From Blastococcus sp. TF02-09 (GTDB lineage: Bacteria > Actinomycetota > Actinomycetes > Mycobacteriales > Geodermatophilaceae), in contig NZ_QOHH01000005.1 of assembly GCF_003319105.1 (NCBI RefSeq), positions 1 through 64,000 of the forward strand: a stretch of DNA of 64,000 bases, written 5' to 3'. The notes under the pieces were generated by a model. It worked only from the letters and a program-made list of their open reading frames with translations. It did not search any database and was not told where the DNA came from. Positions 54,195 through 64,000 of this stretch are shown here, in pieces. The translations under genes were made by a program, and so were the position numbers. Positions within the stretch are counted from its first letter, which is position 1; each line of letters starts with the position of its first letter.

Positions 54195-54706
54195 TGCGCA
54201 CGATGCTCAAGTCCAAGATCCACCGCGCGACGGTCACCCAGGCCGACCTGCACTACGTGGGCTCGGTGACCGTCGACGAGGACCTCCTCGACGCCGCCGA
54301 CCTCATCGCCGGCGAACAGGTCGCGATCGTCGACATCACCAACGGCGCCCGCCTGGAGACCTACGTCATCCCCGGCGAGCGCGGCACCGGCGTCATTGGC
54401 ATCAACGGCGCCGCCGCGCACCTGGTGCACCCCGGCGACCTGGTCATCCTGATCAGCTACGGCCTGATGGACGAGACCGAGGCCAAGAGCTACATCCCGA
54501 CCGTCGTCCACGTCGACGCCGACAACCGGATCGTCGAGCTCGGGGGCGACCCCTCGGCCCCCGTCCCGGGCGCGGAAGATCATGAGCGGAGCCCGCTCTC
54601 AACTGGCAGTCGGCCTCGTCCCGGGTCCCCTCGCGAGCTTGCGAGCGGAGGGGAGGACGAGGTCCTTCCGCAGCGGCGCAGCGACCTGGGCATGCCCGTC
54701 CGGTGA
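54191..54706 (+). CDS. panD: Aspartate 1-decarboxylase, with repeat-derived C-terminal extension
   Basis: The protein is 171 aa from the ATG at 54191. It makes beta-alanine for PanC. The precursor is self-cleaved at Gly-Ser in [19 protein letters not shown], giving the pyruvoyl group; [20 protein letters not shown], then INGAAAHLV, and [20 protein letters not shown] complete the fold. The family usually ends at about 120-140 residues, near VELGGDP here. The last 45 residues or so (from [20 protein letters not shown]) read through a palindromic element at 54614-54662 and look unrelated to the enzyme. The stop overlaps coaX by 4 bp. Confidence 0.94.
   Translation: MMRTMLKSKIHRATVTQADLHYVGSVTVDEDLLDAADLIAGEQVAIVDITNGARLETYVIPGERGTGVIGINGAAAHLVHPGDLVILISYGLMDETEAKSYIPTVVHVDADNRIVELGGDPSAPVPGAEDHERSPLSTGSRPRPGSPRELASGGEDEVLPQRRSDLGMPVR
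54614..54662. repeat. Palindromic element inside the 3' end of panD
   Basis: Outer arms CCTCGTCC / GGACGAGG, middle arms CCCCTC / GAGGGG and inner arms CTCGC / GCGAG around GAGCTT form one nested hairpin of 49 bases. The segment before it has its own small inverted repeat (GAGCGGAGCCCGCTC at 54584-54598). The composition and structure differ from the enzyme-coding part, so I read it as an inserted repeat unit that lengthened the panD frame without breaking it. Confidence 0.55.
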
Positions 54707-55491
54707 CGCTGCTGACGGTCGACGTCGGCAACAGCCAGACCGTCCTCGCCACGTTCGACGGCCCGCGGCGCCGGGACTGCTGGCGGGTCACCACCGCGCC
54801 CAAGGCGACGGCCGACGAGCTGCGCATGCTGTGGCGGGGCCTGCTCCGCGACACGACGGTCACCGGCGTGGCCGTCTGCTCGGCGGTGCCGGCGCTCCTG
54901 CCCGCGCTGCGCCAGCTGCTGGACTCCCTCGAGGTGCCGGTGGTCCTCATCGGCCCGGGAGTGCGCACCGGCGTCCCGCTGCACGTCGACAACCCCCGCG
55001 AGGTGGGGGCCGATCGCGTGGTCACCGCGCTGGCCGCGCACGAGATGTTCGGCCGCCGGCCCGACGGCTCCGGCCGGCCGGTCGTGGTGGTCGACTTCGG
55101 CACCTCCACCAACGTCGACGCCGTGGGGCCCGACGGGCAGTTCCTGGGCGGTGCGCTCGCCCCCGGGGTCGAGGTCAGCCACGACGCCCTGGCCTCCCGG
55201 GCCGCGCAGCTGCGCTCCGTCGAGCTCACCGTGCCCGCGCACGCCATCGGCAAGAACACCGTCGCCGCGCTGCAGTCCGGGCTCGTGCTCGGGTTCGCCG
55301 GCCTGGTGGACGGACTGGTCGGCCGGATCGCCGCCGAGCTCGTCGCCCAGTTCGGCACCGCGCCGGTCGTCGTCGCGACCGGGGGGCTGGCGCCGCTGAT
55401 GGCCGACAACTGCCGGACGATCTCCGAGCGCGAGCCGGACCTGACCGTGCACGGTCTGCGCCTGGCCTTCGAGCGGCAGCACAGCCGGTAG
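54703..55491 (+). CDS. coaX: Type III pantothenate kinase
   Basis: The protein is 262 aa from a GTG at 54703. It phosphorylates pantothenate, the first committed step to Co[19 protein letters not shown] is the N-terminal ASKHA phosphate-binding motif; [20 protein letters not shown] and [34 protein letters not shown] and [20 protein letters not shown] follow. It directly follows panC and panD, so the operon covers beta-alanine to phosphopantothenate. It ends 25 bases before lysS. Confidence 0.95.
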   Translation: MTLLTVDVGNSQTVLATFDGPRRRDCWRVTTAPKATADELRMLWRGLLRDTTVTGVAVCSAVPALLPALRQLLDSLEVPVVLIGPGVRTGVPLHVDNPREVGADRVVTALAAHEMFGRRPDGSGRPVVVVDFGTSTNVDAVGPDGQFLGGALAPGVEVSHDALASRAAQLRSVELTVPAHAIGKNTVAALQSGLVLGFAGLVDGLVGRIAAELVAQFGTAPVVVATGGLAPLMADNCRTISEREPDLTVHGLRLAFERQHSR

Positions 55492-55516
55492 GCGCCTCCC
55501 CGTAGGCTCGGACCCC

Positions 55517-57046
55517 GTGACCGACGGACCCCACGGCCCCTCCGAGCCCGACGAGACCGACGGCGGCGTCGACGAGCTGCCCGAGCAGATGCGGGTCCGC
55601 CGCGCCAAGCTCGACCGCCTCCGCGAGTCCGGGATCGATCCCTACCCGGTGACCGTCCCGCGGACGACGACGCTGGCCGCGGTCCGTGCCGCCCACCCCG
55701 ACCTCGAGCCGGACACCATGACCGGCGAGCGGGTCGGCGTCACCGGGCGGGTGATCTTCGCGCGCAACACCGGCAAGCTGTGCTTCGCGACGCTGCGCGA
55801 GGGCGACGCCGAGCTGCAGGTCATGCTCTCCCGCGACCGGGTCGGCGAGGAGTCCCTGGCCGCGTGGAAGGCCGACGTCGACCTCGGCGACCACGTGCTG
55901 GTCACCGGCGAGGTCGGGACGTCGCGGCGCGGCGAGCTCTCGGTCTTCGCCGACTCCTGGCAGCTGACCGCCAAGGCGCTGCGCCCGCTCCCGGTGGCGC
56001 ACAAGCCGATGAGCGAGGAGCTGCGGGTCCGCCGTCGCTACGTGGACCTCATCGTGCGCGACGAGGCCCGCCGCACGGTGCGCCAGCGCGCCACGGTCAT
56101 GGCCTCGCTGCGCGCCGGGCTGACCGCGCGCGGCTACCTCGAGGTCGAGACCCCGATGCTGCAGACCGTGCATGGCGGCGCGTCCGCCCGGCCGTTCCGC
56201 ACGCACATGAACGCCTTCGACCTCGACCTGTACCTGCGCATCGCACCCGAGCTGTTCCTCAAGCGGGCCATCGTCGGTGGGCTGGACCGGGTGTTCGAGA
56301 TCAACCGGAACTTCCGCAACGAGGGCGCCGACAGCACGCACTCCCCGGAGTTCGCGATGCTCGAGGCGTACCAGGCCTACGCCGACTACCAGGTGATGGC
56401 CACCCTCACCCGCGAGCTGATCCAGGACGCCTCCGTCGCCCTGTTCGGCGACCACGTCGCCCGGCACCACGACGGCACCGAGGTGGACCTGTCGGGGGAG
56501 TGGCCGCAGGTCCCCCTGTACACGGCGGTGTCGGAGGCGGTCGGTGAGGACATCACCCCGCAGACGCCGATCGAGACGCTGCGCGCGATCGCCGAGCGCC
56601 ACGGCGTCGGCGTCGACCCCAACTGGGTGCCCGGCAAGGTGGTCGAGGAGATCTTCGAGGCCCTGGTGCAGGACTCTCTCCAGGCGCCGACGTTCGTCAT
56701 CGACTACCCGGTGGACACCTCGCCGCTCACCCGCGCGCACCGGACGACGCCGGGCCTGGCGGAGAAGTGGGACCTCTACATCGGAGGAGTGGAGCGGGCG
56801 ACCGCCTACTCCGAGCTGGTCGACCCGGTGGTGCAGCGCGAGCGCTTCACGGCCCAGGCGCTCCTCGCCGCCGCGGGCGACCCCGAGGCCATGGCGCTGG
56901 ACGAGGACTTCCTCGAGGCGCTCGAGTACGGAATGCCGCCGACCGGCGGTATGGGCATGGGGCTGGACCGGCTCATGATGACGCTCACCGGACTCGGTGT
57001 TCGCGAGACGATTCTCTTCCCGCTCGTCCGGCCGCTGAGTTCCTGA
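55517..57046 (+). CDS. lysS: Lysine--tRNA ligase (class II)
   Basis: The protein is 509 aa from a GTG at 55517. The N-terminal OB-fold anticodon domain ([20 protein letters not shown]) is followed by the class II core: motif 1 near [13 protein letters not shown], motif 2 [20 protein letters not shown] and motif 3 [30 protein letters not shown] is typical of LysS. It charges tRNA-Lys in the cytoplasm. A perfect GC hairpin lies 27 bases after the stop. The order coaX-lysS-lsr2-clpC matches mycobacteria. Confidence 0.97.
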   Translation: MTDGPHGPSEPDETDGGVDELPEQMRVRRAKLDRLRESGIDPYPVTVPRTTTLAAVRAAHPDLEPDTMTGERVGVTGRVIFARNTGKLCFATLREGDAELQVMLSRDRVGEESLAAWKADVDLGDHVLVTGEVGTSRRGELSVFADSWQLTAKALRPLPVAHKPMSEELRVRRRYVDLIVRDEARRTVRQRATVMASLRAGLTARGYLEVETPMLQTVHGGASARPFRTHMNAFDLDLYLRIAPELFLKRAIVGGLDRVFEINRNFRNEGADSTHSPEFAMLEAYQAYADYQVMATLTRELIQDASVALFGDHVARHHDGTEVDLSGEWPQVPLYTAVSEAVGEDITPQTPIETLRAIAERHGVGVDPNWVPGKVVEEIFEALVQDSLQAPTFVIDYPVDTSPLTRAHRTTPGLAEKWDLYIGGVERATAYSELVDPVVQRERFTAQALLAAAGDPEAMALDEDFLEALEYGMPPTGGMGMGLDRLMMTLTGLGVRETILFPLVRPLSS

Positions 57047-57072
57047 GAATTCCGAGAATCCCCCGTTTCTGC

Positions 57073-57094
57073 ACACCCCCTATTCAGGGGGTGT
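57073..57094 (+). terminator. Hairpin after lysS
   Basis: ACACCCCC (57073-57080) and GGGGGTGT (57087-57094) form a perfect 8-bp stem with the loop TATTCA, 27 bases after the lysS stop. No T-run follows directly. Confidence 0.7.
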
Positions 57095-57103
57095 CGACAT
57101 TGG

Positions 57104-57132
57104 TTGCATCGAATGGTCGGACGGTGTGATGT
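57104..57132 (+). promoter_or_regulatory. Candidate lsr2 promoter
   Basis: TTGCAT (57104-57109) and TGATGT (57127-57132), 17 bp apart, lie in an unusually AT-rich stretch about 75 bp before the lsr2 start and after the lysS hairpin. The -10 match is weak (second base G), so this is only a candidate. Confidence 0.3.
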
Positions 57133-57204
57133 AATGGCCACGTCGCCTTCGGTGACGCAGCTGACCGAACACGGGGCTGGGAAAACAGGAGCGAGGAACA
57201 GGAA

Positions 57205-57555
57205 ATGGCGCGCAAGGTACAGGTCATCCTCAGTGACGACCTCGACGAGAACCTCCCCGCCGACGAGACCGTGAGCTTCTCGCTCGACGGCACGTCGTAC
57301 GAGATCGATCTCGCCGAGAAGAACGCCAAGGAACTGCGCGACACGTTCGCGCGCTACGTGTCGGCCGCCCGCAAGGTGGGTCGCGGCAGCCGTGGCGCCT
57401 CCGGTGGGGGGCGTTCCCGGGCCACGGGTGGCGGCCGCATGGACCGCGAGCAGGCCGGCGCGATCCGCGACTGGGCCCGCAAGAACGGCCACCAGGTCAG
57501 CGACCGCGGCCGCATCCCGGCCAGCGTCGTCGAGGCCTACGAAGGCGCTCACTGA
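57205..57555 (+). CDS. lsr2: Lsr2, nucleoid-associated silencing protein
   Basis: The protein is 116 aa from the ATG at 57205 with AGGAA upstream. The N-terminal dimerisation domain is [20 protein letters not shown], then [16 protein letters not shown] Gly/Arg/Ser linker ([20 protein letters not shown]) leads to the C-terminal DNA-binding helices with the AT-hook-like R-G-R in [15 protein letters not shown]. Lsr2 bridges AT-rich DNA and silences horizontally acquired genes, like H-NS. It is monocistronic here, set off by hairpins on both sides. Two further hairpins follow the stop. Confidence 0.96.
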   Translation: MARKVQVILSDDLDENLPADETVSFSLDGTSYEIDLAEKNAKELRDTFARYVSAARKVGRGSRGASGGGRSRATGGGRMDREQAGAIRDWARKNGHQVSDRGRIPASVVEAYEGAH

Positions 57556-57563
57556 AGTAAGGA

Positions 57564-57612
57564 CCCCGTCCTCCTCACCCCTCGCACGCTCGGGGTGAGC
57601 CTCTGGACGGGG
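57564..57612 (+). terminator. Two-part hairpin after lsr2
   Basis: The outer stem CCCCGTCC (57564-57571) / GGACGGGG (57605-57612) encloses an inner stem CTCACCCC (57574-57581) / GGGGTGAG (57592-57599), nine bases after the lsr2 stop. Both stems are perfect. Confidence 0.8.
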
Positions 57613-57627
57613 CCGTGAACGACTTGT

Positions 57628-57664
57628 CGAAGGCCCGGTTCCCCGGCGGGGGGCCGGGCCTTCG
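57628..57664 (+). terminator. Second hairpin downstream of lsr2
   Basis: CGAAGGCCCGG (57628-57638) and CCGGGCCTTCG (57654-57664) form a perfect 11-bp stem, 16 bases after the first hairpin. Tandem terminators would insulate clpC from lsr2 transcription. Confidence 0.75.
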
Positions 57665-57797
57665 TCGTACCCGGGGCGCCGCGCCGGCGTCCGCTGACGG
57701 CGTAACGGCGACGGAACAGCCCGGGAGGGGCACCCGTTGCACCGGGCAGCCATCCACCGCGCCCGTCGCGTGACGACGGGACGGCGTGGTTCGCGAC

Positions 57798-57803
57798 TAC
57801 AGT
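57798..57803 (+). promoter_or_regulatory. Candidate -10 element for clpC
   Basis: TACAGT fits the actinobacterial -10 pattern TAnnnT and lies 101 bases before the clpC start in an otherwise GC-rich leader. No convincing -35 is seen 16-19 bp upstream, so confidence is low. Confidence 0.3.
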
Positions 57804-57903
57804 GGAATGACCGGTGCCCCCCAGCGCCGACGGATGTCGGGTGCTCCTTCCCCAGAACAGGGAAGGACAGTGCCGGACCAGCCGGTCGAAGGAGAAGCAG
57901 CAG

Positions 57904-60441
<2,538 letters not shown>

Positions 60442-60459
60442 CACCCCGTACGACGCAGG

Positions 60460-60492
60460 AAGGCCCCTCCGCTCCCCGAGCGGAGGGGCCTT
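60460..60492 (+). terminator. Hairpin terminator after clpC
   Basis: AAGGCCCCTCCGCT (60460-60473) and AGCGGAGGGGCCTT (60479-60492) form a perfect 14-bp stem with a CCCCG loop, followed by TTCC. It lies 18 bases after the clpC stop. Confidence 0.88.
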
Positions 60493-60507
60493 TCCGCGTC
60501 CTCAGCT

Positions 60508-60570
60508 GTTGATCATCGCCGGTCGGCTGCCCACGACGGCGGGCCGGACGACCAGCTGCCGATGATCAAC
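60508..60570. repeat. Palindromic repeat, copy 2 (GATCATCG family), between clpC and mutY
   Basis: GTTGATCATCG (60508-60518) and CGATGATCAAC (60560-60570) are perfect 11-bp inverted repeats around a 41-base centre that holds further partial pairing (GGTCGG...; CGGACGACC). The outer arm core GATCATCG is shared with the element at 40397. The mutY stop codon (60566-60568) lies inside the right arm, so the element ends right at the mutY 3' end. Confidence 0.7.
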
Positions 60571-61471
60571 CCCGCGGGAGGGTGAACAGGCCGTCCTCGG
60601 TCTGCTCGACCAGCCCGTCGGTCAGCAGCGAGTCCAGGCAGCGGGAGCGCTGCACGGCGTCGTCCCAGGCCGGCTCGAGCGCTGCGGCGTCCACCGGGCC
60701 GGACGCCCCGCGGAGGACGTCGAGGAGCCGACCGCGCACCTGCCGGTCGGTGCCGGCGAACTTCTGCACCCGCCGGGCCGGCCCCTCGCGCGCGGGAGAG
60801 CCGGCCAGGCGCCAGGCGCAGCGGTCGCGCACCGGGCAGGCGCCGCACCGCGGGGTGGCCGCGACGCACACCAGGGCTCCCAGCTCCATGATCGCCACGG
60901 AGAACCGGACCGCGCGGTCGTCGTCCTCGGGCGTGAGGGCGGCGATGTCGACGAGGTCCGAGGCGCGGGCGTTCGCAGCCTCCGCGCGGCCGTGGACCAG
61001 CCGGGCGACCACGCGCCGCACGTTGGTGTCCACCACCGGCTGCCGCTGGCCGTAGCCGAAGCAGGCCACTGCCCGGGCCGTGTAGGTGCCGATGCCCGGC
61101 AGCGCCTCGAGCTCCGGCACCGACGCCGGGACGACGTCGCCGTGCCGCTGGGCGATCGCCGCGGCGGCCTCGCGCAGGCGCAGCGCGCGGCGGGGGTAGC
61201 CGAGCTTGCCCCAGGCGCGGATCACCTCCGCCGGGCTGGCCGCCGCCAGTGAGGACGGCGTGGGCCAGCGGGCCAGCCACTCGCGCCAGACCGGCTCCAC
61301 GCGGGCCACGGGGGTCTGCTGCAGCATCACCTCGCTGACCAGCACCGCCCAGGCGTCCACGCCGGGACGGCGCCACGGCAGGTCGCGGGCGGCGGTCGCG
61401 AACCAGTCGACGATCGCGTCGCCGCTCTCCGGTCCCGGCTCCCGGGCGGGACGGGTGGGAAGGCTGGTCAC
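60566..61471 (-). CDS. mutY: A/G-specific adenine glycosylase
   Basis: The protein is 301 aa from a GTG at 61471. It removes adenine mispaired with 8-oxoguanine. The catalytic Glu is in LVSEVMLQQTPVARV; the helix-hairpin-helix is VPELEALPGIGTYTARAVAC, followed by the conserved Asp in QPVVDTNVRRVVARL. The [4Fe-4S] cluster ligands are in LVCVAATPRCGACPVRDRCA. The C-terminal 8-oxoG recognition domain seems reduced to about 75 residues, as in other actinobacterial forms. The last codons and stop run into the palindromic repeat. Confidence 0.94.
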   Translation of the reverse strand: MTSLPTRPAREPGPESGDAIVDWFATAARDLPWRRPGVDAWAVLVSEVMLQQTPVARVEPVWREWLARWPTPSSLAAASPAEVIRAWGKLGYPRRALRLREAAAAIAQRHGDVVPASVPELEALPGIGTYTARAVACFGYGQRQPVVDTNVRRVVARLVHGRAEAANARASDLVDIAALTPEDDDRAVRFSVAIMELGALVCVAATPRCGACPVRDRCAWRLAGSPAREGPARRVQKFAGTDRQVRGRLLDVLRGASGPVDAAALEPAWDDAVQRSRCLDSLLTDGLVEQTEDGLFTLPRG

Positions 61472-61541
61472 GGGGGTCCAGTGTGCCGTCCCGGGGGAGC
61501 GGCGTGCCGGGTCGGGCGCCGGGGGGGCCCGGGCTAGCGTC

Positions 61542-62249
61542 GTGCCCGTGCTGCACCCGGTCGGTCCGCTGCGGGCGCGCGTCTACTGGCGCCGCCGGCT
61601 GGTCGTGCTGGCGGTGCTCCTCGTCGTGGTGGGTGCCGGCGCCTGGGGCACCGTGGCACTGGTCTCCAGCGTCCGGGGCGGCTCGGACGGGGACGCCGTC
61701 GCGGAGCGCACCGCCGCCTCCCCCCGCACCCCGGCCCTGGCGCAGGTCGTGCCGTCGCTGAGCGCGGTGCGGACGCCCGTGCCGCCGCCGGCCCCCGAAG
61801 AGCTGTCGGCCGCGGCGGAGAGCGCGGCCGCGGAGCTGCCGGCACCCGCACCGGTGGCCGGAGGTCCGTGCACCGACGAGATGCTGACCATCGAGGTGCG
61901 GACGCCGGGTTCGGCCGCCGTGGGCAGCAAGCCGGTGTTCGAGCTGGTGGTGGTCAACGCCGCGACCGTGTCGTGCGTGCGCGACCTCGGCAAGGGGGTG
62001 CAGGAGCTGATCATGCTCGACGGCGACGGAGCCCGGGTGTGGGGCAGCAACGACTGCTTCCCGGAGTCCGGCGCCGACGTGCGCACCCTCGCCGCCGGTG
62101 AGGTGGTCGTCTTCCCCGTGCTGTGGGGCGGGCTGGCCAGCACGCCCGGCTGCGCCGCCGAGCGCACCCCGCCGCCCCCCGGGGCCTACGCCGTCCGGGG
62201 ACGGCTGGACACCAAGAGCTCCCCGGACGCGCCGTTCACCCTCACATGA
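61542..62249 (+). CDS. Single-span membrane or secreted protein of unknown function
   Basis: The protein is 235 aa from a GTG at 61542; another GTG at 61548 is equally possible. One hydrophobic segment lies at about residues 20-45 (RLVVLAVLLVVVGAGAWGTV), followed by a Pro/Ala-rich linker and an extracellular domain with Cys residues in GGPCTDEMLTIEV, ATVSCVRDLG, SNDCFPESG and TPGCAAERT, likely two disulfides. FELVVVNAATVSC fits an immunoglobulin-like beta sandwich. Its position between mutY and disA matches Rv3587c of M. tuberculosis (from memory). The function is unknown. Confidence 0.8.
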   Translation: MPVLHPVGPLRARVYWRRRLVVLAVLLVVVGAGAWGTVALVSSVRGGSDGDAVAERTAASPRTPALAQVVPSLSAVRTPVPPPAPEELSAAAESAAAELPAPAPVAGGPCTDEMLTIEVRTPGSAAVGSKPVFELVVVNAATVSCVRDLGKGVQELIMLDGDGARVWGSNDCFPESGADVRTLAAGEVVVFPVLWGGLASTPGCAAERTPPPPGAYAVRGRLDTKSSPDAPFTLT

Positions 62250-62695
62250 CCGACGAGGACGCCGCGAGCGCGCGCAGCGTCGTGGCATGGCGGCGCACCG
62301 GCCTGGTGCTGGGCTGGGGCGCCGTCGCGGCGGCCGGTGCAGGGGTGCTCAGCCGGCTCCCGCCGCGGGAGGACCCGTGGCCGGCCGCGACGATCCTGCT
62401 GCTCGCTGCGGTCGTCGCCGGCCTGCTGGCACCGGTGTTCCTGCGCCGCGCCTGGTCGGTACCGGGCGTGTCCGACGACCCGGCAGTGGTCCGGGCGCGC
62501 GCTTGGTCCGAGACGGCGATCGCGGTCTACTGCGTGGGGGTCGTGTTCCGCTTCATCGGCCAGGAACTGCTGGGCGCCGACGGAGCGTGGGTGGACGTCG
62601 TCCGCGCCCTGCTGGGGACGGCGCTGGCCGTGTCGTACGTCGGGATGCTGGTGCTCGCGACGCCGTGGCGGCCCGCGCCGGCGGCTCAGCTGTAG
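62246..62695 (+). CDS. Hypothetical membrane protein (149 aa)
   Basis: The protein is 149 aa; the ATG at 62246 overlaps the previous stop (ATGA). It has four predicted hydrophobic segments: [75 protein letters not shown]. No family is recognised. Coupling with the upstream gene suggests that they work together at the membrane. It ends in a short overlap (10 bases) with the convergent disA. Confidence 0.75.
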   Translation: MTDEDAASARSVVAWRRTGLVLGWGAVAAAGAGVLSRLPPREDPWPAATILLLAAVVAGLLAPVFLRRAWSVPGVSDDPAVVRARAWSETAIAVYCVGVVFRFIGQELLGADGAWVDVVRALLGTALAVSYVGMLVLATPWRPAPAAQL

Positions 62696-63771
62696 CGGTC
62701 CAGGATCGAGGTCTCGGCGAGGCGGGACAGCCCCTCGCGGATGCCGCGGGCCCGGGCCTCGCCCACGCCCTCGACGGCCAGCAGGTCCTCGATGGTGGCC
62801 GCCAGCAGCTTCTGCAGCCCGCCGAAGTGGTCGACCAGCCGGTCGATGATCCCCGATGGCAGCCGCGGCACCCGGTTGAGCAACCGGTACCCGCGTGGGC
62901 TCACGGGCGAGTCGAGCGCATCGGGCGAGGTGGGCAGGCCGTAGCAGCGGGCCACGGCCGACAGGTCGAGCAGCTCGGTCGCGGTCAGCGCGCGCAGGTC
63001 GGTGAGGACCTGGTCGATCGTGCGCACCCGCCGGCCGCCGTCAGGCAGGTAGTCGCGGACGAGCAGGCCGCGGTCCTCCTCGACGCCGGCGAGCATCTCG
63101 TCCAGCTGGAGGGCGAGCAGCCGGCCGTCGGTGCCGAGCTCGACGACGAACCCCTCGATCTCGTCGGCGATCCGGCGGACCATCTCCAGGCGCTGGCTGA
63201 CGCTCATCGCGTCGCGGACCGTGACCAGGTCCTCGATCTCCAGTGCCGAGAGGGTGCTGGCCACCTCGTCGAGCCGCAGCTTGTACCGCTCCAGGGCCGC
63301 GAGGGCCTGGTTGGCGCGGGCCAGGATCGTGGTCGGGTGCTCCAGGGTGTAGCGGCGCCCGGCCACGTAGACGCTGATGATGTGCATCGACTGGCTGACC
63401 GAGATCACCGGGAAGCCGGTCTGGATGGCGACCCGCTCGGCGGTGCGGTGCCGCGTGCCCGACTCCTCGGTGGGGACCGTCGGGTCGGGCATCAGGTGCA
63501 CGCCGGCGCGCACGATGCGGGTGCCGTCGTAGGAGACGATGACCGCGCCGTCCATCTTGGCCAGCTCGCGCAGCCGGGTGGCCGACAGGGCGACGTCGAG
63601 GGCGAACCCGCCGGTGCACAGCCCCTCGACGGTGCGGTCGTAGCCGAGGACGATCAGCGCCCCGGTCCGCCCGGCGAGGATGCGCTCCAGACCGTCACGC
63701 AGCGCGGTACCCGGAGCGATCCGGCCGAGGAGTTCGCGCAGGGCGACCTCGGGGTCCTCAACGGCGGGCAC
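62686..63771 (-). CDS. disA: Diadenylate cyclase / DNA-integrity scanning protein DisA
   Basis: The protein is 361 aa. It makes cyclic di-AMP from two ATP. The DAC domain has [17 protein letters not shown] (DGA motif, about residue 74) and [20 protein letters not shown] (RHR motif, about residue 108), both needed for catalysis. A helical linker follows; the C-terminal HhH domain ([20 protein letters not shown]) binds branched DNA. It lies next to radA, with which it is paired in many bacteria and which can modulate it. Confidence 0.96.
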   Translation of the reverse strand: MPAVEDPEVALRELLGRIAPGTALRDGLERILAGRTGALIVLGYDRTVEGLCTGGFALDVALSATRLRELAKMDGAVIVSYDGTRIVRAGVHLMPDPTVPTEESGTRHRTAERVAIQTGFPVISVSQSMHIISVYVAGRRYTLEHPTTILARANQALAALERYKLRLDEVASTLSALEIEDLVTVRDAMSVSQRLEMVRRIADEIEGFVVELGTDGRLLALQLDEMLAGVEEDRGLLVRDYLPDGGRRVRTIDQVLTDLRALTATELLDLSAVARCYGLPTSPDALDSPVSPRGYRLLNRVPRLPSGIIDRLVDHFGGLQKLLAATIEDLLAVEGVGEARARGIREGLSRLAETSILDRYS

Positions 63772-63877
63772 GAGCGCTCCTGACGGTCGAGTGGTACGGG
63801 TTTCGAGTCTACGTGTCCCGTCCTCCGGGCATCGGGGTCCTGTCCGGCCAGCATCGCAGATGCGGAACGGGGTGGGG

Positions 63878-64000
63878 TCAGAAAAGCCGCTGGAAGGCCG
63901 ACCCGAGGTCGGGGACCTCCACCAGGCGCATGCCCGGTGGCGGCGGCCCGGCGTCCTCGGGCACGAGCGCGACGGTGTAGCCCTGCCGGGCGGCCTCCGC
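63878..64000 (-). CDS. radA: DNA repair protein RadA, C-terminal end (cut by window edge)
   Basis: Only the last 40 residues are present: [20 protein letters not shown] through [16 protein letters not shown], with the stop at 63878-63880. This resembles the end of the Lon-like C-terminal domain of RadA (VVP...G.RVVEV.DL...). The family call leans on the known disA-radA neighbourhood. The ATPase part is outside the window. Confidence 0.7.
   Translation of the reverse strand, partial: AEAARQGYTVALVPEDAGPPPPGMRLVEVPDLGSAFQRLF

Larger units (their letters stand above)
57556..57903. other. 348-bp intergenic region between lsr2 and clpC
   Basis: This is the only gap over 300 bases. It holds two hairpin terminators in its first third, then about 120 bases of GC-rich sequence without a recognisable gene, then a candidate clpC -10 region (TACAGT at 57798) and the clpC leader. 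The clpC ribosome-binding site is GAAGGAG at 57889-57895. No conserved small RNA or riboswitch is recognisable. Confidence 0.6.

Noticed and set aside
57740-57803. ClgR or HspR operator upstream of clpC
   Set aside because: GTTCGC occurs at 57789-57794, but the second half (GCG after five bases) is missing; no CTTGAGT-N7-ACTCAAG element is present.

Overview
The window is high-GC DNA whose gene content and order point to an actinobacterium, most likely one of the Geodermatophilaceae (Blastococcus, Geodermatophilus or Modestobacter type). The evidence is frequent GTG starts, many 4-bp start/stop overlaps, Lsr2, an actinobacterial topoisomerase I with a lysine-rich tail, Tad-pilus genes of the actinobacterial ssd type, an MFS-thymidylate kinase fusion, and a backbone that, from memory, follows the Mycobacterium tuberculosis order from about Rv3661 down to Rv3585. 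No 16S rRNA or other species marker is present, so the genus is an inference.

Left part (1-14.4 kb): the tail of an IS110-type transposase, a solitary PemK/MazF-like gene, small enzymes, then dispersed cobalamin genes (cobQ, cobD, cobS) mixed with an acyltransferase, an ANTAR protein, peptide deformylase, a flavodoxin-like protein, an MFS exporter, a GlgC-like nucleotidyltransferase, a TPR protein, a histidine phosphatase, a Fic-like protein with a degenerate active site, and a HAD-IB phosphatase.

Middle left (14.5-27.1 kb): a Tad-pilus/secretion locus in two halves (ssd-tadA-tadB-tadC, then DUF4244-TadE-TadG-like) separated by an antisense cupin gene. It is followed by an MrfA-type helicase, a membrane pyrophosphatase with a CRP-like site in the shared divergent promoter, and an ESX/WXG100-like gene paired with a DUF1023 hydrolase. 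Three regions ahead of these secretion-type operons carry the same signal: two TCCACA cores exactly 19 bp apart.

Middle (27.3-40.4 kb): housekeeping genes topA, two methyltransferases, MFS-tmk, holB, tRNA-Thr(CGT), ppa, dacB, a zinc metalloprotease, tilS and hpt.

Right part (40.6-64 kb): ftsH and the folate operon (folE-folP-folB-folK-DUF3180). Next comes a betaine/choline-type ABC transporter (opu-like) with a substrate-binding protein whose two segments are in circularly permuted order, plus a DUF1684 gene. The conserved block then resumes with DUF6779, an SDR, DUF2520, panC-panD-coaX (pantothenate/CoA), lysS, lsr2, clpC, mutY, two membrane-protein genes, disA and the 3' end of radA. Two long palindromic repeats with a GATCATCG core lie after hpt and after clpC, and a third, unrelated palindrome is built into the 3' end of panD.

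The most interesting observations are the 19-bp-spaced TCCACA pairs, the permuted substrate-binding protein, the TadG-like gene that has no stop codon in any frame before running deep into the antisense helicase, the degenerate Fic protein, and the palindromic repeats. All coordinates come from reading the sequence; nothing was searched against a database.
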